Positions 7,024 to 10,193 of a DNA stretch of 10,193 bases are shown here, one piece after another. The DNA comes from CAITNM01 sp964446295 (lineage in GTDB: Bacteria; Pseudomonadota; Alphaproteobacteria; Paracaedibacterales; CAITNM01). Location of the stretch: assembly GCA_964446295.1 (NCBI GenBank), contig CAYUNR010000051.1, forward strand, positions 1 through 10,193. The letters run 5' to 3'. Position 1 is the first letter of the stretch. Every line of letters begins with the position of its first letter. The translations under genes were made by a program, and so were the position numbers. The notes below the pieces were generated by a model. It searched no databases and was not told the DNA's origin. It saw only the letters and a program-made list of their open reading frames with translations.

Positions 7024-7040
7024 AGTTCGTATTCAGAAAT

Positions 7041-7673
7041 TTACATGCTTAAAAGTATTTTTAACCCCAATAAAATCAAAAACCCCCCAGTAACGTGCTC
7101 AATGATATGCTGAAAATTTTTAAAAAATGAGATGAGGTGTTTATTGGAAAAGAATATAGCAACTATTAAAAACCACGTAAACGTAGATACCAGGATAATC
7201 GCAACATAGATTGCAATTACCATATTTGGCACTTCAGGCGTTATAAAGCCGGAAAATAAACCTATAAAGAAGAGCATTGCTTTGAAATTAGTAATATTTG
7301 TGAAAAATCCACTACGAAAGGCCTTAAAATCAGAAAGCACTTTATGCTGATGTGCTTTCTCTGCGTAGTCTGCTGAATGTTTTTTTGTTCTTATCCCTAA
7401 AATTCCAATATAAATCAGATACCCAGCGCCAATATATTTGAGGAAATTTAACAGCCAAGCAGTCTTAGCAATAATAACACCAAGCCCTAGAACTATGTAG
7501 GTCATGTGTAAAAGGTCACCACAGGTGACACCAAGCACCGTAAAAATTGCAGCCCTTCGTGTATGAACTAAGCTATTGCGCATAACAACCGCAAAATCAG
7601 GACCTGGGCTCATCACGCCCAGCAGTTGAATAACCAACAAGGTTATCATTGAAGGAAGGTAGTCAAGAATCAT
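7041..7673 (-). CDS. LysE/RhtB family amino-acid exporter
   Basis: This 210-residue inner-membrane protein belongs to the LysE/RhtB translocator family, which exports amino acids or their analogues. Features are about six hydrophobic segments, the N-terminal MSPGPDFAVVMRNSL (21-35) followed by GVTCGDLLH (48-56), and the second-half motif FRSGFFTNITNFKAMLFF (119-136). The usual NPKA here reads NFKA. Length matches the family's normal 200-215 residues. The ATG at 7671-7673 has no strong Shine-Dalgarno. The gene lies between two exported-protein genes on the same strand but is separated from the upstream one by an intrinsic terminator, so it probably has its own promoter; I see no clear one in 7674-7763. 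The substrate is unknown. Confidence 0.92.
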   Translation of the reverse strand: MILDYLPSMITLLVIQLLGVMSPGPDFAVVMRNSLVHTRRAAIFTVLGVTCGDLLHMTYIVLGLGVIIAKTAWLLNFLKYIGAGYLIYIGILGIRTKKHSADYAEKAHQHKVLSDFKAFRSGFFTNITNFKAMLFFIGLFSGFITPEVPNMVIAIYVAIILVSTFTWFLIVAIFFSNKHLISFFKNFQHIIEHVTGGFLILLGLKILLSM

Positions 7674-7763
7674 TATTTTTAGCTATATGGTTAGGTATTT
7701 TTTAAAATAGTAACATGCAGGTCCAATGCGTCACTAGACTAAGCGTTCAAGTTTTTACAGCAT

Positions 7764-7804
7764 AAAAACAAAAAGCTCTCCTTCTGTTACGAAGAAGAGC
7801 TTTT
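7764..7804 (-). terminator. Intrinsic terminator after the duplicated-repeat exported protein
   Basis: On the minus strand a 10-bp stem pairs 7791-7800 with 7775-7784 (one G-U pair, closing GC at the base) around a 6-base loop. It is flanked by an A-run and followed by five T, a G and five more T. The stop codon lies 13 bases upstream. As minus-strand RNA the stem has a wobble, as plus-strand RNA a mismatch, which fits the minus orientation. Confidence 0.88.
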
Positions 7805-7816
7805 ACTTGTAGTGTT

Positions 7817-9022
7817 TTATTGAATAAGAGCGTGAATAAGAGCGTCTTTGAAGCTATCTCTTGTTCCGTTCATTGGCTCACCATAAGCACCAGATATTGC
7901 AGCGCCGTGCATATGCACCATACTAAGATCAATCATTGGGCTGCCAGCTCCTGGAACTAAGCTGTCAATAAATCCAGATATTGCATCCATAAATGCCACA
8001 TCAACTTGTTCTTTAGTGTTAGCAAGAGAATCTATCTTTACATCTACCGGAGCAGGAACAGCAGGATTCACAGAATCAATAACTTGATTCAAAGCCATTT
8101 TGAAGCTCTCTCTTGTGCCATCCATTAGCATTATTGGAAGACCATTCACCATTGCGCCATACAAATTCACACTGTGATCAAGCATTTGACTTCCTGCACC
8201 TGGCACTAAAGCATCAATAAATGCACTAGCTTTTGCCTTTTTCTCATCACGCATCAAGTTTAAATAGGGGCTGAGATCGCCAGAATGTTTATATTCCAAT
8301 AATGCGTCAGTATCAGAAGCTGCCAACTGAGCATGGCGGGGCATTGCAGTAGGAGCAACCGCATGATGAGGCCTCTCCGCAACTGCTACAGGCATTTGTT
8401 GTTCTTGAAGAATAGCGTCAATAAGAGCACGCTTAATGCTTTCAGTTGATCCGTCTGTACCATACGCAGACATTGGATCATGCATACTCGTCACACTAAA
8501 ATCAATCAGGCGGCAGAGAGTGCTGCCAAAAGGAAGAAAGCTGTCAATAAATGCAGATATTGCGTCCGCGAATGCCATATCAACATCGGACTGAACTCTA
8601 GCAAGAGAACTTAGTCTTGCATCAAACGGAGCTGGAACCGCAGGATGCACAGACTCAATAACTTGTTGCAAAGCATGTTTAAAGCTATCTCTTGTTCCAT
8701 CAGCTAAAGGAATTGTACCTCCATACAAATTCACACCATGGTCCAGAAACTGACCATTCATAGGCGCAAAAGCGTCAATGAATGCGTGTACTTTTGCTAT
8801 TTTATCGAGACGCAGTCGGTTTAAATAGGGGCTGAGGTCATGGGTGATCACTGACATTAATAATTCTTCAGTATCTGTTCCCATAAGCGCACCAACATAA
8901 GCAGGTGCTTCTGCGTGAAATGCTGCACCATGAGCATGTTTTTCTTGCTCAATTGCAGCAGCAAACCCACTAGCTGAAATAGCTACGAAAGCTGCACTTA
9001 ATAGTAATTTGTTTGTTTTCAT
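7817..9022 (-). CDS. Exported protein of unknown function with internal duplication
   Basis: I do not recognise this 401-residue protein. It has a textbook Sec signal peptide (MKTNK, hydrophobic 6-20, likely cut near GFAA at 20-23), then a short His/Ala-rich segment. The mature part is a duplication: residues 63-206 and 250-401 align from LSPYLN through PAVPAPxD to the end. Each half holds two smaller units built on FIDxxxP, then DxSVxxxG, then DGTRxSFKxAL, so four units are visible. Unit 2 is the most diverged (DGSTESIKRAL) and contains the only cysteine, C170. A His/Pro/Ala-rich linker (207-235) joins the halves. The units look helical. The start is well set: AGGAG at 9029-9033 lies 6 bases before the ATG. 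It is a single-gene unit with its own promoter, repeat-bearing leader and terminator. Secreted or periplasmic location is likely; function is open. Confidence 0.88.
   Translation of the reverse strand: MKTNKLLLSAAFVAISASGFAAAIEQEKHAHGAAFHAEAPAYVGALMGTDTEELLMSVITHDLSPYLNRLRLDKIAKVHAFIDAFAPMNGQFLDHGVNLYGGTIPLADGTRDSFKHALQQVIESVHPAVPAPFDARLSSLARVQSDVDMAFADAISAFIDSFLPFGSTLCRLIDFSVTSMHDPMSAYGTDGSTESIKRALIDAILQEQQMPVAVAERPHHAVAPTAMPRHAQLAASDTDALLEYKHSGDLSPYLNLMRDEKKAKASAFIDALVPGAGSQMLDHSVNLYGAMVNGLPIMLMDGTRESFKMALNQVIDSVNPAVPAPVDVKIDSLANTKEQVDVAFMDAISGFIDSLVPGAGSPMIDLSMVHMHGAAISGAYGEPMNGTRDSFKDALIHALIQ
7820..8836 (-). repeat. Intragenic tandem duplication (about 430-455 bp units)
   Basis: The coding sequences for residues 63-206 (8405-8836) and 250-401 (7820-8275) are diverged copies separated by a linker. 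Short identities survive at DNA level; an 18-base plus-strand segment containing TTTAAATAGGGGCTGAG recurs at about 8259 and 8818. The remaining divergence indicates an old duplication rather than an assembly artefact. Confidence 0.8.
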
Positions 9023-9032
9023 AATTTTCTCC

Positions 9033-9112
9033 TGTATCGCTATGAATGTATCGCTATGAATGTATCGCTATGAATGTATCGCTATGAATGTATCGCTATG
9101 AATGTATCGCTA
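9033..9112. repeat. 14-bp perfect tandem repeat, 5.7 copies, in a gene leader
   Basis: TGTATCGCTATGAA (plus strand) is repeated five times without a mismatch from 9033 to 9102, followed by a partial sixth copy of 10 bases to 9112. The array lies between the candidate promoter and the start codon of the 401-residue exported protein, and its last copy on the minus strand shares a base with that gene's Shine-Dalgarno. Perfect identity points to recent expansion and probable copy-number variability. There are no spacers, so it is not a CRISPR array. Confidence 0.97.
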
Positions 9113-9142
9113 AAGCTAATTTATACGAACATTCAACTTCAT

Positions 9143-9172
9143 CCTATACCATATTTGTTAATAAAAAGTAAA
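9143..9172 (-). promoter_or_regulatory. Candidate promoter of the duplicated-repeat exported protein
   Basis: On the minus strand TTTACT (9167-9172) and TATAGG (9143-9148) are 18 bases apart, with TGG (9149-9151) forming an extended -10. Transcription would begin near 9136, so the message would carry the whole 14-bp repeat array in a leader of about 114 bases. A TATAAA at 9120-9125 is an alternative -10 but has no good -35. Confidence 0.4.
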
Positions 9173-9257
9173 TTTTAAAATGCAAAATTAACATAAATTG
9201 TTGTGATAATGCGCCCATCATACGCACTCCTTCTTGCATCGTTTACCCAAGATACTT

Positions 9258-9286
9258 TTGACGAAAATCCCCATTCGGTGTACATT
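9258..9286 (+). promoter_or_regulatory. Promoter of tatA-gltX
   Basis: TTGACG (9258-9263) and TACATT (9281-9286) are 17 bases apart on the plus strand. The -35 matches the alphaproteobacterial TTGAC core well; the -10 is fair. Transcription would begin near 9293, about 27 bases before the tatA ATG. Confidence 0.55.
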
Positions 9287-9319
9287 TCATCTAATTGACC
9301 CTTATGCAGACTGAAAATT

Positions 9320-9466
9320 ATGGGATTAAGCACAAGTCATTTAATTATTGTTTTGTTGATTGTTTTAGTATTGTTCGGCGCAGGGAAAATCCCCAAAATT
9401 ATGGGTGATCTTGCAAAAGGCGTGAAGGCCTTTAAAGATGGTATGAAAGACGAGGACAAACAATAA
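9320..9466 (+). CDS. tatA: Sec-independent protein translocase subunit TatA (short form)
   Basis: This small gene encodes 48 residues. TatA oligomerises in the inner membrane to let folded twin-arginine proteins pass. The sequence shows a short polar start (MGLSTSH), one membrane helix (8-20), the hinge motif FGAGKIP (19-25) matching the family FGxxK(L/I)P, and an amphipathic helix (26-40, GDLAKGVKAFKDG). Only a brief acidic tail follows; TatA proteins usually have 60-90 residues, so this is near the minimal functional core. The ATG at 9320-9322 has no strong Shine-Dalgarno. Its stop directly abuts the gltX ATG. None of the three exported proteins nearby has a twin-arginine signal, so they are not obvious clients. 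TatB and TatC are not in the window. Confidence 0.93.
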   Translation: MGLSTSHLIIVLLIVLVLFGAGKIPKIMGDLAKGVKAFKDGMKDEDKQ

Positions 9467-10193
9467 ATGACCGTTCGTCTTCGTTTTGCCCCCTCACCTA
9501 CTGGATATTTACACATTGGCAGTGCACGTACGGCACTGTTTAATTACCTATTCGCAAAGCACTGCGGTGGCAAATACTTGCTACGCATTGAAGACACTGA
9601 CCGGGAACGTTCAACCCCCGAAGCAGTCGATGCTATTTTTTCAAGCCTCAATTGGCTTGGCATTAAAGCCGATGAAGAACCCATTTTTCAATTTGAACGG
9701 GCTTCCCGTCATGCAGAGGTTGCCCACCAGCTATTAAAGGCTGGAAAAGCCTATTATTGCTATTGTTCACCAGAAGAATTGCAAGCCATGCGTGACGAAG
9801 CAGCGGCTAAAAAATTACCGCCGCGTTATAATGGCATGTGGCGTGACCGCGATTCATCAACCGCACCTGCGGGAATTAAGCCGGTTATTAGGTTTAAATC
9901 CCCGCAGCAAGATTCCCTTACCATTCAAGACAAAGTCCAAGGACCGGTTACTGTTCAAAACAATCAGCTAGATGATATGGTTTTGCTTCGCGCCGATGGT
10001 ACCCCTACCTATATGCTTTCCGTGGTGGTAGATGACCACGACATGGGAATCACCCATATTATCCGCGGTGATGACCACCTAACCAACGCATTTCGTCAAC
10101 ACCACATTTACACGGCAATGGGCTGGAATGTCCCTGAATTCGCTCATATTCCCCTTATTCATGGGGCCGATGGAGCCAAACTATCAAAGCGTC
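9467..10193 (+). CDS. gltX: Glutamyl-tRNA synthetase, N-terminal portion (cut by window end)
   Basis: These are the first 242 codons of class I glutamyl-tRNA synthetase, which charges tRNA-Glu in the cytoplasm. The Rossmann-fold catalytic domain is plain: RFAPSPTGYLHIGSARTALF holds the HIGH motif as HIGS (16-19), then LLRIEDTDRERSTPEA, the tRNA-acceptor-binding insertion with YCYCSPEEL (about 98-106), VVDDHDMGITHIIRGDDHL, and KLSKR (238-242), the KMSKS-type ATP loop, at the very edge. The ATG follows the tatA stop with no gap (TAA then ATG), so translation is probably coupled; AAAGA/GACGAGG within the tatA end may act as ribosome-binding sequence. Alphaproteobacteria often have two gltX copies, and which one this is cannot be told from the N-terminal half. 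Identification is firm. Confidence 0.97.
   Translation, partial: MTVRLRFAPSPTGYLHIGSARTALFNYLFAKHCGGKYLLRIEDTDRERSTPEAVDAIFSSLNWLGIKADEEPIFQFERASRHAEVAHQLLKAGKAYYCYCSPEELQAMRDEAAAKKLPPRYNGMWRDRDSSTAPAGIKPVIRFKSPQQDSLTIQDKVQGPVTVQNNQLDDMVLLRADGTPTYMLSVVVDDHDMGITHIIRGDDHLTNAFRQHHIYTAMGWNVPEFAHIPLIHGADGAKLSKR

Noticed and set aside
9033..9112. CRISPR array
   Set aside because: The 14-bp units are contiguous without spacers and no cas genes are present.
9209..9298. A 29-codon plus-strand frame (starting MRPSYALLL) in the gap before tatA
   Set aside because: No Shine-Dalgarno, no recognisable similarity, and the tatA -35 and -10 lie inside it; better explained as promoter DNA.
9486..9737. 83-codon frame on the plus strand inside gltX
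   Set aside because: It lies wholly within the unmistakable GluRS frame and has no features of its own.

Overview
The window is AT-rich and densely coded. It reads as the chromosome of a host-associated alphaproteobacterium, most likely of the Holosporales/Rickettsiales type. The basis for this is a TrcR (DUF1013) cell-cycle regulator, which is an alphaproteobacterial family, together with low GC, alphaproteobacterial-style S2, TatA and GluRS sequences, and several unrecognised exported proteins scattered among housekeeping genes. The order-level placement is inference.

Layout. At 1-615 (minus) is the 5' part of rpsB (ribosomal protein S2), preceded by its promoter and a compact leader that can fold into a three-way junction. 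At 906-1643 (plus) is a protein with a Sec-type signal peptide followed by a CheY-like receiver domain, driven by a good extended -10 promoter. At 1667-4878 (minus) are, in transcription order, an MFS transporter, trcR, trhO (tRNA U34 hydroxylase, rhodanese family) and ruvX. The last three are tightly packed: a 4-bp ATGA overlap joins trcR to trhO, and 8 bp separate trhO from a TTG-started ruvX. At 4982-6937 (minus) is a 651-residue exported protein of unknown function whose C-terminus resembles a HicA/YcfA double-stranded-RNA-binding-type domain. At 7041-7673 (minus) is a LysE/RhtB-family exporter. At 7817-9022 (minus) is a 401-residue exported protein built from an internal duplication, with a clear intrinsic terminator behind it and 5.7 copies of a perfect 14-bp tandem repeat in its leader. 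At 9320-10193 (plus) are a very short tatA and, directly abutting it, gltX (glutamyl-tRNA synthetase), cut by the window end.

The two longest gaps between genes are 616-905 and 9023-9319, each just under 300 bases. The first holds the rpsB leader and promoter and the promoter of the receiver gene; between them (about 740-845) I see only AT-rich sequence and a 10-bp palindrome at 802-811. The second holds the tandem repeat, the promoter of the 401-residue gene and the tatA-gltX promoter.

How it fits together. The conserved genes serve translation (rpsB, trhO, gltX), genome maintenance (ruvX), cell-cycle control (trcR) and export (tatA, LysE, MFS). Between them lie three genes for Sec-exported proteins without a conserved neighbourhood: the periplasmic or secreted receiver, the HicA-tailed protein and the duplicated-repeat protein. 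Their candidate promoters share a TGGTAT extended -10 core. They are the accessory part of the window and candidates for host-interaction proteins, but nothing in the sequence proves translocation into a host. I see no phage, insertion sequence, CRISPR array, tRNA or rRNA.
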